64,000 nt of DNA from Takakia lepidozioides. Taxonomy: Eukaryota > Streptophyta > Takakiopsida > Takakiales > Takakiaceae. The position numbers and the translations under genes are program-made. The stretch covers positions 58,942,756-59,006,755 of the forward strand of contig CM060731.1 in assembly GCA_030704615.1 (NCBI GenBank), written 5' to 3'. Shown here in pieces: positions 34,201 through 44,178 of this stretch. Within the stretch, counting starts at the first letter, position 1; every line of letters begins with the position of its first letter. The notes below the pieces were generated by a model that saw nothing but the letters and a program-made list of their open reading frames with translations, had not been told where the DNA came from and ran no database searches.

Positions 34201-34949
34201 ACTTTACAATAGAGCCCAACCTGATCAAGGCAATAAAGTTATCCATTAAGTTGAGGGGATGCGGGGTGAGTTTGTCCAGTTTGGCCAAACCATAGGATGA
34301 ACGTCCATGAATATCCAAAGAGCGGGCCCACAAAGTACAAGGAAAAAAAATGGAAGGTGAAACTCAAAATAGCCAGAAAAACAGCAGAGACGCATTCGGT
34401 CCCGTGTTCCTCCGCGCTCGCCGTTTGGCCCTTTGCAGCCGTGCCCCCACACCCAAGCATGGGACATGTGGACGAGCTTGATGCGGGCCCACAAGGGCCC
34501 ACGTTGCCATCATGTTGACCCAAGTTCCTACCTCGCACATGACCATGCTACTTGTAGGCTGGCCTATCCCACTTTCTTTTGTTCGTGAAGAGTTTACTCG
34601 ACTTAACGGATAGGCTCAAACTGCCCACCAGAGCGGTTTTGTGGGATGGATCAGAGGGTCAAATAGGGTGGGACTTAACAGATTATTTTAATATACCCAA
34701 CATATTACAACGACATAAAGAAACCAGATGGTTCTCACTCATCAATGCTGGCACTTACCAAGGTAAACCCCCAGACCATACAGTATCATCCTGGCTATTA
34801 TCCTGTATTTGCCAACCCCATGCTACATGCACATGTCCCGCTAGGCTCTGCCCGGACATCCTCTTAGTTCAGGGACTTCCCACGAAACGCCCTTCCACCT
34901 TCTACTCCTACTGTCGCGGCCCTTTGCCTTGAGGGCAGGGGGTCGGGAC

Positions 34950-35270
34950 ACAAAAAGGGCTGCCCCTGTGGTGGGGACAGGGGCAACAATAGGTACGGGG
35001 GTTGAAGCACCCTTGAGTGCCCAAGGCACTCAAGGAGGCGGAGGCGCTCACTAGGTGGAGCCCCGCACACCGGGTTGCGGTGGGGGTGGTTCCATGAGGG
35101 GTGGTGGTAGCTTAGTGGGTCTTAGTGGGGGTGGCATAGGACTCATCATGGGGCGGAGACCTTGTGGTGGGAGTTGTGGGGAGTCTTGGGACTCATCACG
35201 GTCCAATGGGGCCGTGGTGGGTGGACTAAGACTCACCGCGACTCATCACCGGGAACGGAGGGTCTTCGTG
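34950..35270. other. G-rich segment with GGTGG/GACTCATCA repeats
   Basis: Purine-rich plus strand with repeated GGGACTCATCA, GTGGTGGG and TTAGTGGG motifs. Open frames across it are low-complexity Gly-rich shadows and are not taken as a gene. Confidence 0.5.
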
Positions 35271-35581
35271 GTGGTTTGCCATAAAATAATTGGGTTGTTT
35301 GTGAAACCCCCGCGGACAGTCACAGAAGTATATATAGGGAGTAGTAACCCCGAGAACGGTGCAAGCCCGTTGGTGACCAAAAACTAGTGAGTAAGCGTGC
35401 GAGCCGGAAATCGACCAAGGTGTGGGGAGCTGTTCCGGACTGCCAACAACCAAAGGGAATTTCCACTAGGCCCAAAATGAGCGAGGGTCTTGTGAAGGAG
35501 TAAAGGGGGACCGTTATGTCCCGGTGAGTAGCCGAAGCTCCGAGTTGGCTCGGCGGCCAGTTTGGGAGTTAGGCGCGCGCA

Positions 35582-35818
35582 TCAAAGTGAGTAACTATGA
35601 ATTGAAGGGGAGCTTACCGAAGTGAGGTGCGCGACACCTAACCCACCACTAATCATACACTTCATCAAATTTACGTACTGCCACGGCCACTTTTCACACA
35701 CCTCCGTCCTCGAAAAGCACCAGAAATACGCTCTGCTTATCTTTGCTATTTGCCGACGAAGGTGGGCCACGGGCCCACTCTCCGTCATCTCCGCAGGCAC
35801 CAGAGGGGGCATACACAA
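35582..35818 (-). pseudogene. LINE reverse-transcriptase C-terminal fragment
   Basis: The minus-strand frame reads LRRQIAKISRAYFWCF, a short gap, then KWPWQYVNLMKCMISGGLGV followed by AHL. This matches the layout of the zinc-binding/connector region behind plant LINE reverse transcriptases (aromatic FLW block, a W-x2-V block, then GGLG-I/V-x2-L). No other LINE domain remains next to it. Identification is by pattern only. Confidence 0.45.
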
Positions 35819-35954
35819 CGACAGTATCTCAACACTTCAAGATAATCTTAAATCCCCACCATCTCCATCCATACATGCTTTAAAGACATCCACCTTACGA
35901 CACTTCACTCTCTCACAACCATCATAACCAATAAGCAGAAACTCAAATCCACCC

Positions 35955-36060
35955 CATTTTTTGTACCCTAGGGTACGCCTGGGTACCCTCGAGTACCCTG
36001 GTACCCAGAGGTACCTCATACCCCCGGTTACTTGGTGTCCCCTGGACACCTGTCATATTT
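35955..36060. repeat. Cluster of overlapping GGTACC/GGGTACCC palindromes
   Basis: Within about 100 bp, TACCCTAGGGTA, GGGTACCCTCGAGTACCC, GGTACCCAGAGGTACC and GTGTCCCCTGGACACC form overlapping small palindromes. No gene is present here or in 36060-36700 beyond short shadows. Confidence 0.6.
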
Positions 36061-36726
36061 ATATAGGGCCCATCCTCGAAAGGGGGCAGTAGCCGCAAGG
36101 CGAAGTGGCTCTTAGGCCAGAGTCTTCTCTCTCTCTATTTTAATATACCGCCAAATTTTCGCAAGCCACGTCGTATTATGGCTCCCTAGTCCCCCACATG
36201 CCCCCCTCCTAAGGCCGAGTGGTGGCCCCACGCCCTACCTTGGTCTAGCTCACCAAAATTTTGGCTTGGCCAATGCCCTCAAACATTTGGGGGCCCACCC
36301 TTTCGTGCTGCTGGCGGCCGGCAAGGCAGAAAATGAGTATTAGTTGCTTCCGTCATCATAAGGTGCCAAAACCCCATTCTACACCCATAGAGAGAAAAAT
36401 GCTTCGTTGTATATATACCCTCGGAGGCGTAAGCCATGGCCAAACAATATTCAATGACATGTATTATCACTTTAGAAATGCTCACTTAGTTTGTGTTGGA
36501 CTTTGGTGAGCAAAGTATAATTTAACCTCCTCATCTCATAATCTTAGATTCCAAGTTTGGCGGTTTGGGTGGGTCATTTCCACTAACTTGACAAACACGT
36601 AATGCGTGCACCGCGAGCCTGGCCGACCCAAAAAAAGGCAAAGAGTCAATGCAGGTGACATCGTCAAAGCCGGAATTGTACAAATGTCATTTTGAACAAT
36701 GAGGCCCTAGTGAACGCCTAATTCCG

Positions 36727-36810
36727 GAGATTGAAGATGCAAAAAGAATGTTCAACAATATGACTGAACAAAATGTGGTGGCATGGAGCATGATGATCGC
36801 ATGATATGCA
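36727..36810 (+). pseudogene. Pentatricopeptide-repeat (PPR, PLS-type) fragment
   Basis: The peptide EIEDAKRMFNNMTEQNVVAW followed by SMMIA, a stop, and YA is encoded here. It matches a land-plant PLS-class PPR repeat (x-DA-x-x-x-F-x-x-M-x-E-x-NVV-x-W-x-x-MI-x-GYA). The TGA at 36802-36804 stands where GGA (Gly of GYA) is expected. Upstream, GCCCTAGTGAACGCCTA (36705) could be the preceding ALVNAY piece in another frame. Intact PPR proteins bind organellar RNA; this is an isolated, dead fragment. Confidence 0.7.
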
Positions 36811-37009
36811 TGCACAAGATTTCACAAGTTCATCGAAGTGAATCATAAAGTTTGTAGATGTAGTTAAAATTTGTAAACGTAAACGATACATGTGAAGAGA
36901 CAACTATTCATCCACGGTTGTGAATGCTCCATATCAGCTATTAGTAGCTATCAAATCAGCTATTAGTAGATATCAAATGACATAAAGCCCGTGTGGGAAT
37001 ACCAAGTAA

Positions 37010-40000
37010 TCAAGTATACAAGTGATGAGGCAAGCGAGCTTTCACGACAACTTGTAATGGAACACCTTTGCGCGACGCGAGCCCAAAGACCTCGCTCATG
37101 TCCAAGTCTTGGGGATGCTGGCCTTCTGGAAGCTCGAATGTAAAGCTTTGGAGCAGTTGCGCCAGACCCTTTTGAACCGTAATCAGACCCAAAGGCAAAC
37201 CTGGGCAACCTCGTCGTCCTGATCCAAATGGCAAGAGCTCAAAATCTTGGCCTTTCACATCCATATTACTGTTGTCAAACCTCTCCGGAATGAATTCATG
37301 AGGCTTCTGCCAAGCAGATGCGCTGTGATGAATAGCCCATACATTTACTATCGCCAGTGTCTTCGCAGGAATATGGTAGCCTGCTATTTGGCAAGCTTTA
37401 ATGCTCTCATGCAGTATGAAAGGAATTGGAGGGTTGATGCGTAGGGTCTCCTTCACAACTGCCTGAAGGTAAGGGAGCCGAGGAATGTCGGCTTCATCCA
37501 CCAACATATCACACCCAATCACGTCATCCAACTCTTTTTGAACTTTTCTCATTGCATTGGGATGTTGCAAGAGATGTGTGAGCGCCCATTCTATGGTTGT
37601 TGCTGATGTGTCAGAGCCCCCCGAAATAATATCCTGCATCAAGAATTGACATGATGATACAAATTATCTCGAACATTTCTAACCAGTCTACATGTGCATT
37701 TAAAAATTGATCACAAACTCTCTGAGTCATGTAAAGACCTGTTGACTTTGTGGCTTTAATGTTAGCATCTAGGGCTTCCACATAGGAATTCCCTTGGAGA
37801 TTATGTACATGTCTTTTTCACGAGCGTGATAATTGCAGATTGTAGAAGCCCCCATGCTTGTGGACATGACCCATTTGTGGTGCACACATGTACTAATGAG
37901 TAAATAAGATAAAATACAATTTTGGTCATGATTTTTAAACTATATCCATTTCAAATTATGAGAATCTATATTTGAATATCTCGAACCTAGATGGTCTATC
38001 ATGTTGGATATTTAAGTTTTCATAACAGTTCTACAAATTATTTCCCTTTCTACGTACCGCCACAGTTTTTGGAATGTGTCAAATCATTATTAGGCTAGGT
38101 GCAACATAATAGGCCAACAATTGATAAACTTACCCAAAGAAGAATGACTAACCATCTTACCCTTGCTTGGTTAGAATAGAAGGTACTCAAAGGAAATACA
38201 AAAATTTAAAAGAACCTAAAGAGCAATATCGCTTGTGGTCTCCAAATTTATACAGCCTTGTCCTACTGAGGCTAGAAGCATATAGGCGGCATACGGAGCA
38301 CGCTCAAACGTCCACTATTAATTATCCATTTTTAATCATATTATCCAATAAAAAACTTAAATTTTGTAGGATGAAAGAGGTAGAGTGGGTAGAGCTTGAT
38401 GTTCTCTATTTGGAGGTTGTGGAGTCCAATATTTCCAGTTGGTGGGATGGGTTGGTGACCAAGTGACTAGGATTACCTGCCAAAATACATCTCGTAGCTA
38501 GCACTACGTAGTACGTAGCCTTGGTGGATATTGTACATAACCAAGTTACAACTGGTTTTTATCCAAATTTGCATCCAAATTTGGTACCGGATAAATATTG
38601 AAATAGTTGTATGTTGTCACTTTAGTAGCTCGCTTGCGTAAACGCAATTAATTTTGATGCAATGGCAAATCGCGTCAAACACTAGGTTATGGAATTCTGC
38701 CATAGTGAAGGAGAGGTGTAAGATATCCATACATGGTATTTATCAATTATGATCCTTGTCCTTGGCGCTCTGCCATCGTGACAGACAATTCAAATCCAAA
38801 AAAATCATCAAAAGATGATATGTGATTTGTGATTGATAGATTAAAAGGGTTTTGAAACCTGTCGAGAGCTAGAGGGAGTAAATTCTTGTCACTTTCGAGT
38901 GTTTGGCATGTCCTTAATTTCATCTAATGGTGGGTCATATCTATCTATGTTTGCTCATTTGGGTATTATGTGATCCATCCTATCTACATTGGTAAATCTA
39001 TTCACTTCGTCACGAGGTCACATCATGAGGTATATGGTTGTTATATGCTTGAGAATTACATGTGCATTTTCTTGATGATCTAGGTTTGTAATCAAAAGGC
39101 CGAATGATAATAGCCAACCTTTAAATAATTTTGAGAAAATTGCAACACATGAACTCACCATCTGGACAACTTACATTCAAAGAAAAGATATGAATACATG
39201 TGGAGGAGATATATATACTTACAATCATGAGTCCTTTCATAGAAAAGTCGTCAAGCTTGTATCCGACGCCCTCCTCTCCAGCAAGAGATAACAATACATC
39301 TACAATGTCTTTTTGGGTGTTTGAATTTTGTCTTCCCTCTTTCCGATGATCCAGGATCATCATATTACAGAAGCGATCCATGCTTGCAGCAACTTTTTTC
39401 ATGCGGGCTTCATAGCCTTGCACGTCGAAAGGCTTTATAAATGGAATGTAATCACCAAGGTTGAAAGCACCAGAGACGTCAAAAAGTTCTATAATTAGGC
39501 TCCTAAACTCTTGACCTTCCTCGTTAGTCATCTCTACTCCAAACCATTTTTTCCCAAGCACTATGCGAGTGATGATATTCATTGTCATATCGCTCAATCT
39601 TCTTTGCATATCCACATAATCTGAATTCTGCATGGACCCCTAGACCAGTCAGTTCATGACTAATACATGTATTTACCTCAAATGCACCTCAAATGCACTA
39701 GCCAATATTCCTCGGTGATAGAATTTAATCTTCAATCTGTAGAACTTTGGGCTACATGAAGATAAGTTGGATTGTGGACCCTTCAGTAACTCTCAAACAC
39801 ACGAATCTCTCTTCTCTATACTTCTATTTTTTGTGGGTAGCTATCATTTAACCTCAAGAGTTTTTTCATACAACAATAAGGTGGCCCTCATATGGCCCAA
39901 GTACTATAGTTCAAGCTTAGATACAATAAGATAGATTATCTAGACTTAAAACATTAATTACGGGTATATACGCAAGTAATGTATCTAATTATATACTCCA

Positions 40001-40610
40001 TAGCTGAGACCATAGAAACTGATCAGATAAGAGTTAGTTGTGATTTAAACTAGTTAAATGCTACAACAATGATCAAATTTCAAGTTCTAACCTGGGATTC
40101 CTTGAAAATGCCCTGCACCAAAGAGGATACCTCCTCATCCCGGATGTTCTTGAATGTCTGGATTCTCTTGGTAGTGAAGAGCTCCAACATACACAATTTG
40201 CGCAAACGTCGCCAGTGTTCCCCATAAGGGGCCCAACCCATGTCTTTTCTTTTATAAAAAATAATGTCTCCACCAGCTAGCTCAGGTCGAGAGGCAAAGA
40301 TCTGGTCGTGGGTTTTGAGAACCGCTTGTGCCATCGCGGGAGAAGAAATCACGAGTACGGACCTCAATCCAAATTTCACTTGCATGATATCTCCATATTT
40401 AAGAGCTAATTTGGAGAGTGCCACATGGGGAGTGTTACCCAGAAAAGGGAGGTCTCCTAATATAGGCCAGCTTGGAAATGGCCCTGGAATCTTATTTATA
40501 TTTCGATCACGAAAGAGCTTAAAGATCTGATCGAGAACAAGTGCAACTACTGCTACGAGCAGAACCTTTGGAAATAATTGAAGACCAAGCATACTAGAGA
40601 CCAAATCCAT
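37010..40610 (-). CDS. Cytochrome P450 monooxygenase, A-type (CYP71 clan)
   Basis: Three exons, 40610-40092, 39627-39223 and 37633-37010, join in phase 0 at GT-AG introns and give 515 residues, a normal P450 length. An N-terminal membrane anchor (about residues 10-33) is followed by the hinge IPGPFPSWPILGDLP. The I-helix oxygen-binding motif is GGSDTS (313-318), the ExxR pair is Glu370/Arg373 in KETLR, PERF is at 424-427, and the haem loop FGSGRRGCPG (444-453) has Cys451. It would sit on the ER membrane and oxidise a small molecule using NADPH-P450 reductase. The substrate and subfamily cannot be told. No key residue is missing. Introns are 464 and 1589 bp. Inverted repeats lie on both sides at 33.6-34.2 and 42.3-42.7 kb. 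Confidence 0.93.
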
Positions 40611-40619
40611 TTTAAGTGT

Positions 40620-41165
40620 CTCCGGCCAATTATACAGTTTGGTATGATCACAACTATTTCAAGATCTATCTATTTTACATTCGAGCTGCATAACTTGGAT
40701 TCCCACATGAAAAGACTAGAACTATCAAAGAGATCATTAATGCTACAGAATGAGATCTCTCAGCTAGCTCTCTCATTATATAGAAGAGATTATGCCATGG
40801 TGACCGTGAATACAGTGGGGTCTGGTGTTCGAATCTATTTGGTTTTGTCTGCCAACCTCACCTACTCAAGTTTCTTTCTAAAAGAAACAACTTCACAAAC
40901 ATTCACTATAAATGCATTGATGTTGCTCTTTTGTCTTATCTAAAGAGGTCTAAATTCGTTGTAAACAATGAAGAACAATGGACGGCTAGCCTCGGATGTC
41001 AAACAACTTGGACTCGTTTAATTGGATCTCAAGGATGACCTCTTCAACTCAACTTAAATAACTTACAAATATGAGATTATTTAGAGATAACATTATTTTT
41101 TGGTTGGAAAAAATAAACTACATCATAATGGTAAATTTTATGCTAGGACATATTCCTTCAAGATG
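40620..41165. other. Region upstream of the P450, no gene recognised
   Basis: This should hold the P450 promoter and 5' UTR. A plus-strand frame (40578-40943) overlaps the first P450 exon and has no domain. No TATA box was assigned with confidence. Confidence 0.4.
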
Positions 41166-41174
41166 CACCATGAA

Positions 41175-41345
41175 TAGACAACCAAGTTCTAGCCAATGGT
41201 AATGGACACATACCATCTCGGAATGTGGTTGTGGGTTCAATCCACCAACTAGGGTGCCACTTAATCCCGCCGGAAGGCAATAGACCTTTGGAGTCTAGAG
41301 ATATTATGGATGAGTCAATCACCTTGGGCCCAAAGTGAAAGTTCA
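41175..41345 (+). mobile_element. tRNA-derived SINE, copy C
   Basis: Plus-strand A box TAGCCAATGGTAATGGAC (41190-41207) and B box GTGGGTTCAATCCAC (41231-41245) are spaced as in a tRNA. The segment ATGTGGTTGTGGGTTCAA is also present in copy A. No cloverleaf acceptor stem could be formed, so it is a SINE head, not a tRNA gene. The body beyond the head differs from copy A. Confidence 0.6.
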
Positions 41346-42340
41346 TTTTCCGACGATGGTGATATTGAAGAACATAGGGGTTTGTTGGTGGTGGCCAATT
41401 CTTTTGGCAATGAAGAATAATGACTCACTGGGAGTTTTAGACTGATTTTGAAATGGATGTTATAGGTGAAGAAGCTCTTGAGAGCTTCATTAAAAGTCAA
41501 TGAAGGGAAAAAAAGAAAAACCCTTACAAGCCCAAAGGCTGCCATAGGGTGAATGCAGCCTACAATGTCCATTTTTTTGCTGTCACAAACTGTTTTTTTC
41601 CAGACATAGAATAGTGGTAAATCATCATACTCCTACATGACAATGCCATCAATAAAGAGGGACTAACATATAGAGGCTCATCTACATATACTTTCACACT
41701 TTTAAATCTCATTATCAAAAACCAGAATCTCTATATGCTATGGACTTTTAAAAAGTCCATAAGGAATTGTCACAGTCCATAAAAAGATACATTATGGATT
41801 TTTTTTTTAAATATAGGAGTTAGAAAAAAGTCAAGAAAATGGACTCTCTCAAACTTGCTTTGGAGAATGAGGAATCTGGAATGAAAACTATCATTCAAAA
41901 TTATGACATTAAAAAAAATATGTACTAGTTTGAGCCTAAAAAATAGCTATTTTTATAAAGACCTTTATGACTAATTTTTTTTTATATAACATTTTTTTTT
42001 TTCATTAGACACATTCATTCACCATAAATGCACAGTTGAGTATGATCAAATTTCAAAACACATTTGTGAATTGATATTATCGTAATTTAAAAATCTTGGT
42101 TTTAACAGTCAATAATAGACGGTCAAGATTGTCGGTTGAAGCAAATCCGATGGTTGAGGATTCGCCACATCATCCTTTATGTACTCATGATCTACCGTTT
42201 TTGGTCCACTCTAGTTTGCAATCACCCCATAAAGGCTCCGACGCGAGAAGAACTTGTAGGATAACCCTTAGAACAATGACAAAGAACAGTGGGGGGAAAA
42301 CATCCCATACTTATGCAAAAAAGACCACCAAGAAAAAGGT
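41346..42340. other. AT-rich interval without recognised genes
   Basis: No domain-bearing frame. A perfect palindrome, ATGGACTTTT-A-AAAAGTCCAT, lies at 41740-41760, followed by two further GTCCATAA copies within 40 bp, perhaps a relic of a small inverted-repeat element. Confidence 0.45.
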
Positions 42341-42344
42341 TTCC

Positions 42345-43000
42345 TATGTTGAGGCACAAGTGCGACCTCTAGGGTAGCCTCTGCCGTTGGCCCAAGGGTC
42401 CAATGTCATCTAAGCTCAAATGCATTTTTTGTCCACAGAGCCTACGACCAGATTTGAACCAGAGACCTTTTCCTTTATATCTCTCTTCTCGAGGCTCCAA
42501 CCATTGTCCCAGGAATTCCCACTTTGCTATTTTTCGAGAATTTCCAGCAACCCAAAGTACTTGAAATTCCACATCTCCCCCACCACAGGTCCAAAAATCA
42601 TGAGACCAAGCCCATGCACCCCTCCTCGTCGAGGGCTTTCCAATGGTACCAAGCACTAGGGCTGGGGCCTCGCGGTTGGGGACATCTCAAATCTACAAAA
42701 CAAAACAAAACAAAACAAACGTCTCGCTTCATCTATTGATACTAGGGTAGCCTGTGCCGTTGGCCCAAGTATCAAGTGTCATCTAAGCCCAAGTTCAATC
42801 TCATATGAATGCAAGCACGTCTCCTATGTCGAAGCCCAAGTACGACCTCTAGGGTAGCCTCTGCCGTTGGCCCAAGGGTCCAATGTCATCTAAGTCCAAT
42901 GCATTTTTTTCCACAGAGCCTACGACTAAATTTGAACCGGAGACCTTTCCCTTTATATCTCTCCACTCGAGGCTCCAGCCATTGGGGGCATGCTAGATTG
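42345..43000. repeat. Inverted copies of the 33.6-34.2 kb repeat
   Basis: 42345-42735 is the complement of 33629-34020 (shared blocks include TAGGGTAGCCTCTGCCGTTG, CCATTGTCCCAGGAATTCCC and CATGAGACCAAGCCCATGCA, read here on the plus strand). A second, shorter copy follows at 42740-42985. A (CAAAA)n run at 42695-42718 corresponds to the T/GTTTT run at 33636-33660. Confidence 0.85.
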
Positions 43001-43504
43001 TGAGCAACTCACGTAAGCAGAAAAAATTGTGAGCAGGATTCTGCTCATAGTTTTCGCTCTATTGCCGTAGACTTGTACCTGCTGGAAGCCCTATTACCGT
43101 GGGCTTCAAGCATAAAAAAATGAGCATTTTGTTTTAAGAGTGAGCCTGCGGGTTAGCAGCTTTGAAGATGTGTTTTCGGGCTTCCTTTAGCGGTCCTCGG
43201 TGAATTCGTCGTTTTCATTCATCCACTTTCTTTCTCATCTATCTTTTCTCATCGCACATTCATCCATCGTTCATCTACTCCTTTCATCCAACTCCTTTTC
43301 AAAACACACTCAAACATCAATCAACCACTCCACAACATGCAAGGCATGGAAACTGGTGCTTGTCTTTAAGCAAATGAGTCATTCCGAAAAGGCACTTCCA
43401 CTCTATCTAATTTTGAGCCCAAAACTGATGCAGAACTGTCTATAAAGATACTAGCCCGGCTCTGCCCAAAACCACCTCTGTCGCGGACCACAGGAGGGGG
43501 AGAT

Positions 43505-43640
43505 GAGAGGATACGAATGTGCCAAATTAAGGTGGCGTTGACGCCACCTTGATGCCACCTTAATATGGCTGGTCTTCTGGGCTGGAATTAAGCTCCAACA
43601 AGGGCTGGGAATCAACGAAATCTTAATGCCAAGCCTATTT
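43505..43640. repeat. Degraded relative of the 53-bp inverted-repeat element
   Basis: Contains GAATGTGCCAAATTAAGGTG, the palindrome AAGGTGGCGT-TG-ACGCCACCTT and CAACAAGGGCTGGGAAT. These are diverged forms of the arms of the element at 43725-43879. Confidence 0.65.
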
Positions 43641-43724
43641 TCCTCTACGAACATGGCTGCTCGCCAAGGCTTTTATTTAGTTTTTATTGTTTTATTGTTT
43701 TTGGGGTGAATTGTTATGTTCCAA

Positions 43725-43879
43725 CAGGGGCTGGGAATTAAGGTGTGGTTGACGACACCTTAATCTGGCACATTCGGGGGACCAAAAAAAAAAAAACAGA
43801 TTTTATTTTATATATATATTTCCCTTCCGAATGTGTCAGATTAAGGTGTCTTCAGCGACACCTTAATTCCCAGCCCCTG
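43725..43879. mobile_element. MITE-like hairpin with 53-bp terminal inverted repeats
   Basis: The left arm 43725-43777 (starts CAGGGGCTGGGAATTAAGGT) and right arm 43827-43879 (ends CCTTAATTCCCAGCCCCTG) are complementary with few mismatches. A 49-bp loop includes an A-rich run and a TATATATAT run. Each arm also contains its own smaller palindrome around GGTGTNNNTNNNGACACC. It is too short to code. Target-site duplication was not resolved. Confidence 0.75.
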
Positions 43880-44059
43880 AAAATGTGAAGTCGAATTGGG
43901 ATAGGGGCGGAGCGCTCCCTGAGTAATCTTTGCTGCTTCTTAGCTATACCCTTATCCATGACTATCTCTATAGGGTTCCGCCAAACTGTCAATATCCTTG
44001 TCTTTTTCAGCTTCTAGTTTATCCGTACCACTACTTTACCTAGTTCTCTACTTTTAGCC

Positions 44060-44170
44060 ATGGCCGCCGCCATGGATTCTGATACCGAACTTGGTGTTCG
44101 AGGTGGTTCCGTCGCCTCTCCTCCTGCTTTAGCTACACCTCGCACCTTTCCTTCACTGCGATTCTTTTAA
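44060..44170 (+). CDS. Short frame with plant-like start, possibly first coding piece of the fused gene
   Basis: ATGGCCGCCGCCATGGATTC has a strong start context. It opens a 36-codon frame (MAAAMDSDTELGVRGGSVAS...) ending TAA just before 44171, in a frame different from the long frame at 44179. It could be the true N-terminus of the upstream part of the fused gene, cut off by a frame shift or an intron, or it may be unrelated. Confidence 0.3.
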   Translation: MAAAMDSDTELGVRGGSVASPPALATPRTFPSLRFF

Positions 44171-44178
44171 GCTATACC

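Noticed and set aside
34950-35390. Gly-rich plus-strand frame as a gene
   Set aside because: Low-complexity translation of a G-rich tandem segment, with no start context, domain or splice support.
37247-37444. Plus-strand frame inside the P450 third exon
   Set aside because: Antisense shadow of the P450 coding exon.
41190-41245. tRNA gene on the plus strand
   Set aside because: Pol III boxes only; no complete cloverleaf.
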